Made by a program: the position numbers and the translations under genes. The notes under the pieces are model-generated. The model ran no database searches, was not told where the DNA came from, and saw nothing but the letters and a program-made list of their open reading frames with translations. Shown piece after piece: positions 1-12,394 of a stretch of DNA of 64,000 nt; the first letter of the stretch is position 1; each line of letters opens with the position of its first letter. The stretch is from Volvariella volvacea V23 (Eukaryota; Basidiomycota; Agaricomycetes; Agaricales; Pluteaceae): assembly GCA_000349905.1 (NCBI GenBank), contig KB722738.1, positions 677,551-741,550 of the forward strand, given 5' to 3'.

Positions 1-87
1 GAGGATGACAACTCAGGAGGGCACGGGATTATTCCTAGCATAGCCATTGCTGTGGGAAGTGCCATTGTGGGTCTCGTTATGGTATAA
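1..87 (+). CDS. 3' end of a gene with a hydrophobic C-terminus (partial)
   Basis: An open frame runs from the first base of the window to a TAA at 85-87 and encodes 28 residues. It starts acidic (EDDNSGG) and ends in an uninterrupted hydrophobic segment (about IIPSIAIAVGSAIVGLVMV) that reaches the stop codon. A hydrophobic tail with no cytoplasmic residues after it is what GPI-anchor signals look like, so the protein may be a GPI-anchored surface protein. A short tail anchor is the alternative. The rest of the gene lies outside the window and no family can be assigned. Confidence 0.45.
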   Translation, partial: EDDNSGGHGIIPSIAIAVGSAIVGLVMV

Positions 88-843
88 AGATCGGGTACTG
101 TATAGCATTTCTCTGAGTAGAAATATTGTTTACAGCAATCATAATTTACACAGCTGCTTGAGCACTTGCGATGTACTGCGCTTTATAGCAGTTAATGCCC
201 TACCTCAGGGTGCCGACGGACGTGATATTAAATCATGAGGTACTGAACCAGCATTAAAGGAATGCAAATGACTCGCAAGTACACACACGAGCGAAGACCT
301 CCCATTTCAGGACAGAGTACAAGGGTGTTATGTGACAGACATAGCCTCAAGGACGTGGCTGTCCTGCAGGCTGAGAAAAGTTGGTGTGGTTGGCCGACCG
401 AAGTTCATATAACTGACAACATTACTCATTCTTATCACAGTGGACTCTGATAATGAACGCCAGAATCAACGGCACAGGCGAGTAATTGGGTAGAGGGCTT
501 GTGACGTGTCTTACGTTGGCCCTGTCGCGCTCGATTGGGCTCTATCACCGGCCTCAAGGCAACACACGTTCTGATCTTATCCCTCGAACTTTTCTTGATA
601 ATCTGGCTTACCCCTGGGTAGATCCCGGCAATATGCTAATCAAAACTTTCCTCTCAAATTTGGAGGTCGTTAAACCCCGCATAGAATTCCGGTTTCGTAA
701 CGAAGGCTCTGCTTCCCTGGAAGCGACTATAAAGTCATAGTTGATTTAACCGTTGCCGCCTTTTTTTGCTCCCAACCTTTTTGACTCTTGGTTGTGCCAA
801 TCAGCCCCAACGTAATCTCTTCCCCTTCTTCTCAGGTAGAGAT
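88..843. other. Intergenic stretch
   Basis: 756 bases between the tail of the left-edge gene and the next start codon. I see no gene here. A pyrimidine-rich run followed by CAG at about 820-834 could be the acceptor of an intron in the 5' untranslated region of the gene starting at 844. Confidence 0.5.
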
Positions 844-2139
844 ATGACGACGGAATATACGACCTCGCCCGCGGCAGTGCGCGAGTATATGAGTGCTCAC
901 GAGAGGACCGTGTACTGGGTGAGGGCCCATTCAAACACCGAAACAGAGTTTTACTCTCCCTCACTTCCCCCTTCCGAGCTCGAAGGCGTTGTCTCCTCAT
1001 CTCCGCCCTCGGACGCTGGCAGTTCTCACTCAATTCCGCCCAAAATGATTCTACGGTATGGCAATGGCCGGCCAGATGTTCATGTCCTCCCACACCCAGC
1101 AGAAGCGTACGCCGCATCTGGGAGGAGGTCGCGGTATCACAGCCATACTTATGGTCACGGTTACCACCGCCAGCGCGCCGGTTCATTCAGCTCAGATAGC
1201 TCTGACTCGCCCATGCCCATTCGCCACCACAGACCAGCTTCGCCCTCGCGCGCACCCGAGGAAATCAGGGTTTTGCCCAGTCAAGGGACCCCATCAGCCG
1301 CTACCTCTCACCACAGCCGATCAAAATCATTAACCAGGGTGTATGATGCCTCTAGTGGCACACCAGGCTCTGTGTCTGGCCCTCAGATGCCTCATATTCA
1401 CTCAAAACCTGTCCACCCGCCGTACGGTTCCCACCAATTCCCGACCGAAGCTGTCATTATTAGTCAAACCCACCCAGGAAAGTCATCCCATGGTCCTCGG
1501 AGGCCTTCCAAACATGTCCCACCCGTTGTCTACGCTCCGTCCCGCCACCCTTCCCACCCTCAGTACGCTCACCCTCATCAAGTTGGCCCAAATGGCATAA
1601 TCTACAGTCACTCGGCACCCATGCCCTCAACCCATTATACAACTCCAGGGGTGCCTCACGTACCCTCTCATAATCCCTCAGTACCTTATGACGATCGGAG
1701 AATGCGCGGCGCTCATCACAAGTTGGAACACGAAATTATTCGTCCCCATTCTTCTGCGGGCCATCATTCTAGACCGCGCAAGAGACACGAATCGGGGGTC
1801 TCCTACAAAAGTCAAGCTTCTGGTGAGACGTATTATGTCGTCCCTGGGTCACCGACAGGTCATAAGGCTCAGCTAATCGTGAGTTAATATTTCCTTTGGT
1901 GGTATTTTTTGGCCGAACGAAATTTACAGAACCCTAGTCCCGGACATTCAATCATTACAGCAACGTCGACGACAAAATCGCAAAGTTCGAGTATTAAGAA
2001 GCCGTTCTTCCAACGGTTGTTCAGCTTTGCTACCGATAAATTTTCGACCTCCGGCTCGACCAAGGGAACTTCTGTCAGCAAGCGCCAGCGAAGACATTCC
2101 ACTGGGGCATCCCAAAGGCCAGGAGCTGTCGCGCATTGA
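844..2139 (+). CDS. Low-complexity Ser/Pro/His-rich protein, unknown function
   Basis: Two exons, 844-1878 and 1930-2139, joined across a 51-base intron (GTGAGT...TTACAG) with phase 0 kept; the product is 414 residues. Without the splice the frame would stop at the TAA inside the intron. I chose the ATG at 844 because it follows a clean leader and starts the compositionally consistent part; an upstream in-frame start at 766 is not an ATG. The protein is almost entirely disordered: short Ser/Pro/His/Tyr-rich runs, basic patches, no membrane segment and no catalytic motif. The part after the intron is different, with a compact segment reading KKPFFQRLFSFATDKF that may be the conserved functional piece, such as an amphipathic helix or interaction motif. 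Function not recognised. Confidence 0.7.
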
Positions 2140-4984
2140 AATTCGTCCTTTTTCCTCCTTATCCCCGTTTTTCGGTTTGCTTGTTTATACATCTTATTTC
2201 TTCGTCTTGGTTTGGATCGCTCCACACGCTCATTTGGTTGTTTATTGATATAGACTTTGCTTCTCTCAACGCTTTCGCTTTCATTCCTACTTCGCTTGGA
2301 AATCTCCAAGAACACACACCACCCCATTCCACCACTTCGTCTTTTTATCAAGCCCAGGGTCTTCCCTGTGTTTCCTCGTTCGTCGTTTTCGTTTTCTCAG
2401 CTATTCTAGTGATACCATGGAGTGCGCTCCTCCTCCAACCCTTCCTTCGGAGGGTAAAATGAAACTATAGTTCTATTGCTATGCTTCTCATTCTTGCTCC
2501 TCACTTATTCTTACGATTCTGATGATTTGGACCATTTGGCAGTGTAAATTTTTGGGGTAAAAAGAAAGTAAAGGTAGAGAAAGAAATCGAAACAATTTGT
2601 ATCATTGATCTACGTATTTCTTCGAAATATTCTTAGTCTAGGGAGTGTTGATAAAGAAGCATTCTCCTAGTCAGCTTCCGACATTTGACTCGCATCTGAA
2701 CGGGAACAAATCTACTTCTAAAGCGCCGCATGTTAGTCTTTCTGATCTTTGGGGTTCTTCGCTTGCTATACAAGGCCAACGCCCCTCCATGCCATGTCAA
2801 GCAATATCTGCCGATGGGCAGCGGCCAAGAGAAAAAAGGGGCACAGGCCATCAACTGACTCATGGAAGTAACATATACTGAATTATATTGCTAATCACTT
2901 GAATGAAGAAAACCACAACAAGCGGATTGCGGAAAATAGCATGGTCGTGCCAGAGGGACAAATGGGGGTAGGATATTTAAATTGGACCGCACTCACCCTG
3001 CCGGACCAGGCGCGACAAAGTCTAGTCAACAGTGCGTCATCTTTTCCTCGGGTCAGGATTGACTTAAGAGGGTAAGTGGCTTGAATCATGTGTCAACCCG
3101 CAGTGTGTGGATCATCCAGAGTTGCTGTATGGTACAGCTCGGGATAACATCTCGCTAGGACTGCGCTAGAATGTATATGCTGGTAACAACCTGCAGATCC
3201 ATACAGACCAAGGTAGACCAGCACGCAGTTCAAGTAGGCACCTCGTGATCTCAAAACTCGTATGATGGGCTGAGGTACACGACCAGGGCAACGGCTCAAC
3301 CTCAGTTTCCCACTAGAAAATGTCGAACGTCGTAATGATCACGGCGGCGCGCTGACGCTAAAACTAAATGGCGCCACGAAAGGAGGAAGTAAATTTTATC
3401 GGGAGTCGGCTATGGCTATTCTAGTCAGCAAATCTGTACTAAGGTGAGATACAGTTTACGTACCTGTGTTCATAACTTGATTGCTGTTACAAGGATCAGC
3501 TGTTTTGATGAATCCAAGGCAACTGCGAGGTCACATAACATGATCGCCCTCTCATTTTTAGGGTTGAAAGGCACCCCATCTACATTGGACATAAGTAGGG
3601 TATGAATCGCTCGTTTGAGAAGGCGGAGGTGGCATTAGGGATGCCGAGGTAACAGGAACAGAATGTGAAAGGAGAACGTCACGAGACGTCATCGTGCCGA
3701 CTACTAATCCTTGATCCAGTGTCCCAAGTGAGTGGCAAGAACACCATCCCGTACGGGACATGAAGAATGGACGGGTTGAATTAAGCAGAAGCAGGGCCAT
3801 TTTGGATATGTAGACCCAAGAAATGATTGAGGGACTACTAGGGAAAGTCTAGGTGAGCTGTAACAGGGTGTCAATGTCAATATTGACGAACCTTCGGGCT
3901 GCTCGAGTTTGTACACCGTCCAAGTCCTTGTGATTTCCCAAAATAGGTGAGTAACGAGCGTTGAGAATGTTCTGACAGATTTTAGACCTGCAGGGGCACG
4001 AAGAGAGACGGACTGATGATATACATCTCGCGGCAAGGGATTACAGAGGTTCCAGAGGGCGTGCGACGTTTAGGTACTCCACGCTGTGACCGGATAACTT
4101 GACAATGCTTGTGTTCATTTCGTCGGCACTGGCAACTTCATTTTCATTTAAGAAAGGCTGTGTGACGAGAGGTGTGAGAATGCGTGTGCGGGTAAAATGT
4201 GATCATGAACTAATAACACTTCGACGAGTGTCGTGTGAGCAAGGAATAATGTCATGAAGTCAAATGCATCCAAGGAGATAGAACGTCGCTCGCGGAGAAG
4301 CGAACGGTATCACTTCGGAGATAACAGAAGAGCAAGCGTGTGCTCAGTTCAAGACGATCAAGGTTTGCGTGCACGCAGCAAAGAAAGATGAAGAGAGGGG
4401 AGAAGCAGGGACGTGTAGCTGAGCTGATTGGCAATGACCACGAACGTTTGAACCGCTTAGTAGACGGTGTGGCTAGAATGACAGCCAGGTGGTCAAGGAA
4501 AATCTCGAACCTCGACACGATGCAGAGTAGAAGGGGAAGAATGATATTAAAGCCAATGTCATCGGCCTTTAAGCGAATGGTTTGAAGGACTATGTGAATC
4601 CCCACCACGCAGTGCGGCGTATATAGAACTGATAGGGAGAATATGTTAAGGGAAGCGAGTAAACAAATCAACAAATGCTCTGTCCTCTGTCAAGATTATG
4701 CGGGTAGCTGATAAGATACTGAAATGAAATATTAAGGATCCACTCGCATTGGCGACAGAACCCCGAGAACGACTAGAATATGCTGGAAAAGAAGCCGTCA
4801 GACGTTGCATCTGACGTCAGGACGGCAAACTCTTACTGAATGATAGGATGGCCAGCATCTCGCCGGCCAGCAGACGTTTGAGGTAGAACAGGAGGTTTAA
4901 AACCCAAAAAAACCAAAGCCCAAGGGAATTAAAAAATGAACGAGGCTAAAATGAGCAACACCGAAATTAGATTCCCCGCACGTT
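2140..4984. other. Long intergenic region without an intact gene
   Basis: About 2.8 kb between the low-complexity gene and the convergent F-box gene. It has scattered short frames on both strands, none with a convincing start, motif and splice pattern together. The only recognisable piece is an ABC-transporter-like fragment at 3104-3166. The open stretch just before it (about 2873-3076, ending at a GTAAGT) is protein-like in composition but lacks a start. The region may be decayed coding or transposon DNA. Confidence 0.5.
3104..3166 (+). pseudogene. Possible relic of an ABC transporter ATPase domain
   Basis: Directly after an acceptor-like CCCGCAG, 21 codons read CVDHPELLYGTARDNISLGL plus R, then TAG. 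The pattern 'HPxLLYGTxRDNIxLG' is the segment just after the Q-loop of exporter-type ABC ATPases, where family members read roughly Q-x-P-x-LF-x-GT-x-R-x-NI. The Q-loop glutamine is replaced by Asp here (VDHP). I find no Walker A, signature motif or Walker B nearby, so this can only be a fragment. Chance resemblance of a short frame is the alternative. Confidence 0.35.
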
Positions 4985-6286
4985 TTAGACCTGATAAGCC
5001 TTTAGTGGTTCTCCCGTGTACGGTAGGACCTGTACCATTTGATACAGGTCTTCTATTCCTGGAATCTCGTCAGGATGGGGTATAACCACTGCCTTGAGAG
5101 GGCTTTTCTCCGCGATGCGATGTGCCACGAGTTTTAATAAGGTTTCGAGGCTGCGTGGAGGAGGGGCCAGCGTGATCGTCGCTAGTTGAGGCCAAAGGGC
5201 TTCGTGGCCGAGATCTCCCAGCAATTCGGAGAGGCACTCCGGATCTGCTTGTGTAATTGAAAGATGCCGAACAGTAGGGAAAGATTCGGATACGGATCGA
5301 AGGGAATGTAGAGTGTAATAAGGCGAAACAAGATTGAGGCACTGAAGTATGGGGAAGTTGGACGAGATAATGTGACGTTCGAGGAAATCGTCCTCTACTA
5401 CGTCGTGGAGGGTCAAAGATAGAAGCGAAGGGGCTTGAATGGATGTAAGGTATCTCCAGAGAACCCAGTTTCCATCTTGTAATTCAAGACTCTTTAATTG
5501 TGGCAGTACGACACTCGCGATACGTTGTTCATGGGCGTGACGGGGCCAACCATCGACAGCGGCAGTGAGAGAAAGGTGCTCTAGTGAATGCGATTCTCTC
5601 AGCATGTTAATGTACATGAAATAAATCATGCGCTTGCGACCCCAGACAGTGAAATCAAGTCGTTGGATTGTTTGAAGAGGGACCTGGCATTGAGAGAACG
5701 CGAAGCCTGCGACGCGGAATGTTTTGAGTGATGGGGCACCCTTACGGAACAAATGCATCGTGGGCCCGTGGTAAGTCTGTTCGTGACAAGGAACTGTGAT
5801 TTCTACCGTCTCCAGGATCGGGACGTAAACATCCTTTAGTGCTTCGATCACGACCCCTGCATCACTATCGCTAGAACATTGGAGAGATAACCGCCGCCAA
5901 CGATCTTGGTGGCCAATTAAGCTCCGCAGAGCTGAGACGAGCTTGGAGTCGTGTGCAAGGCTCTGGGTAAGACGTTTGGTGCGGAAATCACAGTCAAGTT
6001 CGAGCGGATTCGCAGCAGAGCGTTCGAGATAGACCGGTAGGCGCTTTAGGGATCGGCTATCAAGGCCAACCCAAAAAGAACTCCATAGCAGCGGATAACC
6101 TATCGTGAAATAACGCCAGTGTCGGCAGACTTGAGAGGCAACACACTCGAAGGGGGGTGAGGTGGTGGCATGACCGAGTCGGCGGTCCTCGAGGTATGCA
6201 TTGTGACCAAGCGCAAATATTGCACCCAAGATTTCATTTGGCAGGTCGTGAATGCCCGCATATACGTGTGTGTCGTTGGTGGACAT
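4985..6286 (-). CDS. F-box protein with LRR-like C-terminus
   Basis: Single-exon gene of 433 residues, starting at the ATG at 6286-6284. Residues about 12-65 match the F-box seen in large agaric families: LPNEILGAIF, then a spacer, then VCRHWRYFTIGYPLLWSSFWV, with the typical 'CRxWR...P.LWS' pattern. The rest has repeated leucine-rich segments (LKSLELQDG, LLSLTLHD, LQCLNL) spaced like irregular LRRs, the usual substrate-binding half. Such proteins recruit targets to SCF (Skp1-Cullin-F-box) ubiquitin ligases in cytosol or nucleus. Members of these expanded families rarely have known substrates. It diverges from the PWWP gene at 6831. Confidence 0.85.
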   Translation of the reverse strand: MSTNDTHVYAGIHDLPNEILGAIFALGHNAYLEDRRLGHATTSPPFECVASQVCRHWRYFTIGYPLLWSSFWVGLDSRSLKRLPVYLERSAANPLELDCDFRTKRLTQSLAHDSKLVSALRSLIGHQDRWRRLSLQCSSDSDAGVVIEALKDVYVPILETVEITVPCHEQTYHGPTMHLFRKGAPSLKTFRVAGFAFSQCQVPLQTIQRLDFTVWGRKRMIYFMYINMLRESHSLEHLSLTAAVDGWPRHAHEQRIASVVLPQLKSLELQDGNWVLWRYLTSIQAPSLLSLTLHDVVEDDFLERHIISSNFPILQCLNLVSPYYTLHSLRSVSESFPTVRHLSITQADPECLSELLGDLGHEALWPQLATITLAPPPRSLETLLKLVAHRIAEKSPLKAVVIPHPDEIPGIEDLYQMVQVLPYTGEPLKAYQV

Positions 6287-6830
6287 TAGGGGAGATTAGG
6301 ATATGCTGTCGGAAAATGTGCCAAGCTGAGTCGGGAACCAGTTGATAGTATAAGGTAGCGCATACACTCACCTTCAGGAGGGACTAACGGAATTGAGGAT
6401 ACTGGCTCGTGTGGCAGCACACTTATAAGGACGTCCGCCTGAGAGCGAGTGAATCGGGTCTTGATACTGATGCTATTTCGCGGTCATGAGTCCAAGGAGT
6501 TATTATTAAGGTAATCATCGCCCCCTTGCCGGCGCTAGAGGACCCGGCGGCGCCTTGAAGTGTACGTGCAGCCTTGAGACGGAACTGAGGTGGGGTTGAT
6601 GCGATGGGAGCGAGCTCCTTTGGTGAGAACGCTATGGAGTGATATACGTGATAGAACGTCCGCAACCCGAGCCAATGGGAGCACCAACATAAATTCGAAC
6701 TGTTGGCGGCCGTGCGAGGCAGATACTGGACAGCATTGAAACCGAGGAGATGATGGTGGTCAACGTAAATCAAGTTGTGACGTGCTTGTGACAAGGCGCG
6801 ATTGGTCGTTCCACTCAACTCCCAATTCCT
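6287..6830. promoter_or_regulatory. Divergent promoter region, F-box / PWWP genes
   Basis: 544 bases between two divergent start codons. It should hold both promoters. I see no clear TATA box or repeat. A minus-strand open frame of about 200 codons crosses part of it and runs antisense into the PWWP gene; it has no motif and is probably a shadow. Confidence 0.45.
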
Positions 6831-9594
6831 ATGTCGGATGGCCCCAACCAAAAGAGATCCACTGTGCGCCGCAAGGGGATAAGAACCGAGTCGGAGGTGC
6901 AGAACCAGGCGCAGAACGATGATGGGGCTAGGAAGGGAAGCGTAAAGATCACGTATGGAGGTCGGGGAACTCAACCTAAGAAGCAGTCGCGTGCTGAACC
7001 TAGGCAAAAGGCTCCACACTCCGAAAGCAAGATTGGCATTATGGACTCCCCATCCCACCCCGCATCAAAGCGCCAGCAGCCTCGAACACGGGCTCCAAAT
7101 TCCACGCCAGCGACCAAGACTCTAAAACGACAGCGTGCGGAGGCGCACGACTCCCAGTCGGAATCTTCGAGCGAATACTCGTCAAGGCCCTCCAGCAAGA
7201 GGAGACTGGCAAGTTCGTCGAAAAGAAGCTTTTCTGTATCTCCGAAGCGCAAAGATATTCATGCTACTTCTCGTGATCCCTACGTCTGGGTGTTGCTCGA
7301 CAGGCATGCTCGTGTACATCGCTCCAGACAGCCTACCAGCACTGCAGACAGGGTATGGTGGCCAGCGGAAGTAGGTGAATTTAGTGTAGCTGGTGCTATT
7401 CTTTCAATTCATGTCTTTGCAGGTCATTCACGGGGATCCCAACCACTCAACTACCGTTACGCTCCGGCTATTTGGATCAGTTCTACCGCCAGCTACCAGC
7501 CCATCTAAATCAAAGCTGCAGGAAATCGTTGTCGATAGTCCATGCCCGAACAATATCCTATCCATGCACGATTCCGACGGCCGGCTACGATTCAAAGACA
7601 TGCCGCTATTAACCAATGGACCTCCTCCCGCCACTGTCGATATCGACAGCTCTCCTCCTTCTCCAAGGAAGAAGCCCAAACTCGAGAAAGACGACCTAGA
7701 GGGTCGGTGGAAAGCGGCTGTAGGAATGATGATAGAGGCGAAAGAAGCTGACAGTGATGATCTACCTGATGCACAGTCAGCATTTGCATTTATTCTTCCC
7801 TCTTCACAGTCTACTGGGAACGCTTCAAGCCAGAATATATCACAGAGGGGCGACGATGACATGAGCTTGGATGATCCTCGTGTCGATTCGGATTTGGATT
7901 CACTGGAACTCACGGACCTGGATGATTCGCTTACAATTCCTGGAGAATTGGTCCTCGCACGAGAATCCAAGACTTCACCTTTTTGGCCAGCAAAAATCCT
8001 ATCGTGTATTCGACCACAAAAGCGAGGAGAAAAGCCAAAATACAAAATTGTTTATCTGGATGGAACGGAAGGTATCATACCTCGTGATTGGTTTTATTCT
8101 AGCGACGCATCGGAATTTGCAACTTGTAAGGTGAGTCGTATTGGCCGTTAGCCTGGCGTGTCATTCATGTTCCATTAGCTCGGTGTGTGGCAAAGTGGCT
8201 TTGATGATGTATCAAACGACAAAGATGACGATAAGGAACCGATTGTTGACGCATCATATCGACCCAGTCCTACCCCAGATGAAGTCCCACCCACTGGCGA
8301 GCAATTCTTCAAACTAGATGTTCAACGTCAATTCGTGTATACAAAGCCTGTGCTGTCTGCAATCCTGAACCATCAGTATGCACCTGCGAAGGCACGGCAT
8401 GAGGATTTCATGGCAGGAGGTTTTCGACGGCAGAATTTATCCAAACAGGCAGGCTTGCGAGGAATTATGGACCCTAAACATGTTGAGCAGTTACAAGGAT
8501 ACCTATTGGAATGGTGCTTGAGAGGGGAAAGGCTTGGACAAGCATTATTCAGTGGCTCTCGGGAGGAAGACTCGACGCTGGGTGCGAGTGAGGATCAAGA
8601 CATGACACAAGGCCTTACGACATTAGAGGCGGAATCCACTGAGGCTCCTACGACAGCAGGGACTCTGAAGTCAATCTCACCTGCCCTCACAGAAGAGTTG
8701 TCTGCCTTGTCGTCGTCCCCTGCACCAATTCCTCCCAACTCCTCTTTCATAACGACCATTTCCCCAGCCGAGGTGAGTACTCTTGTTCCTCTGCATATAA
8801 TCCGACTAACGCAAACGCTGAAATAGCCACTGAAGTCAATTGAAGAGCCGCCTGCTGCGCAAAAACCAGCTCAATCGGTAAGATTAGATGTATGCAACAA
8901 GCGAATGTTCTCATCGATGCCAGGGCGGATCGGATTCAATTGCAGTTCTAACGGAGGCTACGATTAGTACTCAGGTAAATGCGTTCATCCCACATTCCGT
9001 CATTTATCAATCTGAGGAAGGTGACATTTCTGCGATTCTTTGTTAGGCGCTGACTGTAGATCTAGGCGACTTCGACGAAACCAAGTCTGATTTATCTGAT
9101 TTGACCTCGCTTGAGAGAGAAGGGGATGAGACTATCACTGACCCACCCCCGCCACCACGGCCGCCTCGTCAAAGAGGATGCGAAGCATATGAAGCGCTTA
9201 CAGCAGGTGAAAGACTGAAGGTAGGTAACCGAGTTTGCCCATCAGTTCAATGTATCAGATATTGACATGATTATCTATCCCTTCGGTGGCTGTCTAGTAC
9301 TGTTCCGAAGTTCTCCTTCCAGAGGCTGTAATACAGATCCTCTTGTGGAGAGCGGGGCTACGGACACATCCAGGGTTGCTGAGCGAGGACGAGGAGCAGA
9401 GTTTGCATGACAAGGGTGTCGAGCTGTCAAAGGAAACGGATTGGGTATATGATATCATGCGGTTACGGGAGTCAAGAATAAGACAGTTAGAGGCCAAGAA
9501 GAAGGCTACGCAATCGCGACTTAGGGCCTCATCTTGGTTAGGACAAGCACGGCCCAAAAGAAGTACAACAAGTGTTGTGGATTATCGGGAATAA
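6831..9594 (+). CDS. PWWP/Tudor-like chromatin protein
   Basis: Seven exons: 6831-7370, 7423-8130, 8179-8772, 8827-8877, 8924-8974, 9047-9220, 9298-9594. All phases close, giving 804 residues. The N-terminal 150 residues are basic and Ser-rich. A first PWWP/Tudor-like strand (DRVWWPAEVIHGDP) spans the first splice near residue 180. A clearer PWWP domain sits at about residues 380-425: GELVLARESKTSPFWPAKIL, then KIVYLDGTEGIIPRDWFY. PWWP domains bind methylated histone lysines and DNA, so a nuclear chromatin-reader role is likely. The C-terminal exon (YCSEVLLPEAVIQILLWRAG...) is ordered and helical, with no family I can name. The two 51-base internal exons flank an acidic, Pro-rich linker. Confidence 0.85.
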
Positions 9595-10040
9595 GAGTGG
9601 GATATTCGTCCAGTCGGCATCACGGACAGTATTAACCAGGATCGGACAAGGAATGCTCGCAATGTATATAATGTTTGCCTTATCGACATGCTAAAGATAA
9701 CTCGAATACCTTTGGTTTAGGAGTCTTGCATACACGTGGGAATAACCCCAAGTAGCCTATGATGTGGCTGTCCTCTGGCCAGTTTTACCAACCACCCTGT
9801 GCTCTCAGCTCAGTTACAGGCCCGTTAACCCTGTCTATCGGTCTGCATCAGCCCCAAGTGATTGCAGTGCTTTCATTACGCATCGAGATCCATTCATCAT
9901 CACGGCCACGACTCAGCTCACGAAATTTCAGTGGATACCTAGCTTTTTCATTGAATAACCATACATACTGGAGTCCCTGACGGCCGTTCATTTGCTGCGA
10001 CTCCCTTCCGTGTGTACAGAAAAACCTTCAAGAAAAGCCT
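9595..10040. other. Intergenic spacer
   Basis: 446 bases between the PWWP gene stop and the apyrase start. It should hold the terminator of the first and the promoter of the second. I see no further gene or repeat. Confidence 0.5.
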
Positions 10041-12394
10041 ATGCCACCCCCCACGGCGAACGATGCATGGCTCGCTGGTCGACATTTCGGAATTGTTATA
10101 GACGCGGGTTCGTCTGGATCTAGGCTTCAGATATATAGTTGGAGAGACCCTCGGACAATTCAAGTGGAGAGGGGAAGTCCGTTGTCGTATACCTTGCCCA
10201 AGGTCGAAAAGGGTACACAAACCAGCGAAGACTGGGTGTATAAAGTTGAACCTGGTATGTTGTCTTTTTAGCATCTAAGGCGCTATCTTTGTGACGTATG
10301 CAATTGTGGTTAGTATGAGCTTAGTATGCTGATTTTGACCTAGGTATATCGTCCTTTGCCGAGAATCCAGCTGGTGTAGCAAACTACCTCCACCCTCTAA
10401 TAGACCACGCACGAAATCACGTTCCTCCATCCCTTCAACATGAAACCCCCATCTTCCTCCTCGCAACTGCAGGTATGCGTCTCCTCACACCAGAGCAACA
10501 AGCGGAGATATTGCAGAATACATGCCGGTACCTTGTGCAGCACTCAAATTTCAAAGTCGATGGTCCTTCGGAAGTTGGACCTTGCGGAACGAGTGTTAGG
10601 ATAATTACAGGAGAGGAAGAGGGACTGTTTGGGTGGATAGCCGTCAATTATCTAATGGATGGATTTGCGGGGTCGAGCGCGGAGCAAAATAGAACCACAT
10701 ATGGGTTCTTGGACATGGGCGGTGCTTCGACGCAGATAGCCTTTGAGCCCAACGAAGAGTATACATCAGATGTGAAGAACAAGAACAACCTAATAGACGT
10801 GAGGTTGAGATTGTTGGGCGGTGATGAAGTGCATCATAAAGTCTTTGTCACGACATGGCTGGGGTATGGGACAAACAAGGCCAGGGAGAGATATGTGGGC
10901 TATGCAATAGAAGAATTCGAGCGATCAAACGCTGGGTCTGCGGAGGGTATGGTTCCTGATCCCTGCTTGCCAAAGGATCTGGAATTGGCGGAAGCATCGT
11001 TGCATGTAAATGCGGCCAACTCGCACTCGAATAGGGTTCACCACTTAGTTGGAACGGGGTCGTTCGAGCAATGCATGCGCAATGCTTCGGTTTTACTCAA
11101 CAAGTCCGCACCTTGCCCAGATTCACCTTGCCTCATGAGCGGTGTTCATGTACCCCCGATAGACTTCTCGGTCTCTCACTTTATCGGCATTTCGGAATAT
11201 TGGTACTCTTCAGAACATGTCTTCGGTCTAGGTGGAGCCTACAATTTCATCCAGTATGAACGTGCTGCTTCGGCATTCTGTGCACGAGACTGGGAGGACA
11301 TTATGAAGCAACATGAAAGAGACCGCGATCACCATAGGTTAGGCGGTGACGGCGAACTGGTGCAGGATGGCAAAGTGGTTAAAACGGGCGTATGGGGGCC
11401 CAATGTCGAAAGGTCGCGTCTCGAAATGCAGTGTTTTAAGGCTGCATGGATAGTCAATGTGCTTCATGAAGGGCTTGGTCTTCCAAGGATAGTCGATCCT
11501 GGGGGTAATGTCACGACAAATGGCGACGAAGTTGAAGCGCAGGCAAAGAAGAAAGGGTTGGGCAAGCCAACGTTCCAATCTATGGACACCATCAATGACA
11601 TTGCTATCACATGGACGTTAGGCAAGATGGTGTTGGAGGCTAGCAAGGAAGTCCCTCCTGCTAATCAAGCGGCGCGTCCTATTGTCGATCCGGTGGATGA
11701 TATACCAGACTTGGCCCATTCGCCAGTTCACCCCATACGGCCTCCGTTCATCAATCTCGACGATCTTGAAGACAGAATTACGCCGCATTTACCAGTCGTG
11801 CTTACTCGATCCTCACTTGGGTTCTCGCCCGTTCTCTTATTGTTGGCCCTCTCGCTTTGCTTCATCTTCCTTGTTGTTGTTTACCCATTGCGGAGACACA
11901 TCCGCATGGTGTTCCTACGCACCGTCAGAAAAGCAGGAAAACGGGAACAGGAATACTTGATGGAAGAGGGCCTGGGTGGGAATGGCTCACGACCTGATTC
12001 GCCTATTGTCACTTCTAGCATGCACTGGCTGGCCCCTATTCGTCGAGTTTTCTCCTCGCCCAAATCGAATTCCCAGCAACAGTCTAAGCCACCGCTATCA
12101 ATCATAGCCCCCAACAACCCCAATCTACGACACATGAATATTAATTCGAACAAGGTTTCATCGCCAACGAGACCTTTTTCTACCCCGAATGGCAATGGAT
12201 ATACGGTGCCAGCTGTCGTTACGAGCAGTATATCTCGCAGTCCTTCACCAGCACCGTCGTCATTCATGGAAGATAGTAACCTGTCCTCGTTCTCTCGTTC
12301 ACGCAATGGCTCGTCAATGAGTCTGTCGAGCATGGTGCCACGTCCAAAGGCGCTATCTAGGGCCAACAGTACTCACATGGACGAGGATGAGTAG
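10041..12394 (+). CDS. YND1: Golgi apyrase, YND1-type nucleoside diphosphatase
   Basis: Two exons, 10041-10254 and 10344-12394, joined through a split glycine codon; 754 residues. It is a GDA1/CD39 family enzyme that hydrolyses nucleoside di- and triphosphates in the secretory lumen, removing GDP/UDP left by glycosylation so nucleotide-sugar antiport can go on. Apyrase conserved regions are visible: ACR1 at residues 16-30 (FGIVIDAGSSGSRLQIYSW), ACR3 at about 111-119 (LLATAGMRLL) and ACR4 at about 194-207 (FLDMGGASTQIAFE). One membrane segment (SPVLLLLALSLCFIFLVVV) lies at about residues 565-588. A cytosolic Ser-rich tail of about 165 residues follows. A C-terminal anchor with no N-terminal one fits YND1 rather than GDA1. 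Confidence 0.92.

Noticed and set aside
746..1186. 146-codon minus-strand frame opposite the Ser/Pro/His-rich gene
   Set aside because: Overlaps the supported coding exon antisense, with no motif and no splice signals; a shadow of the biased codon use.
6423..7058. 211-codon minus-strand frame
   Set aside because: Overlaps the start of the PWWP gene antisense; no domain, and the F-box gene already occupies this strand downstream.
7428..8045. 205-codon minus-strand frame
   Set aside because: Antisense to exon 2 of the PWWP gene; no start context or motif.
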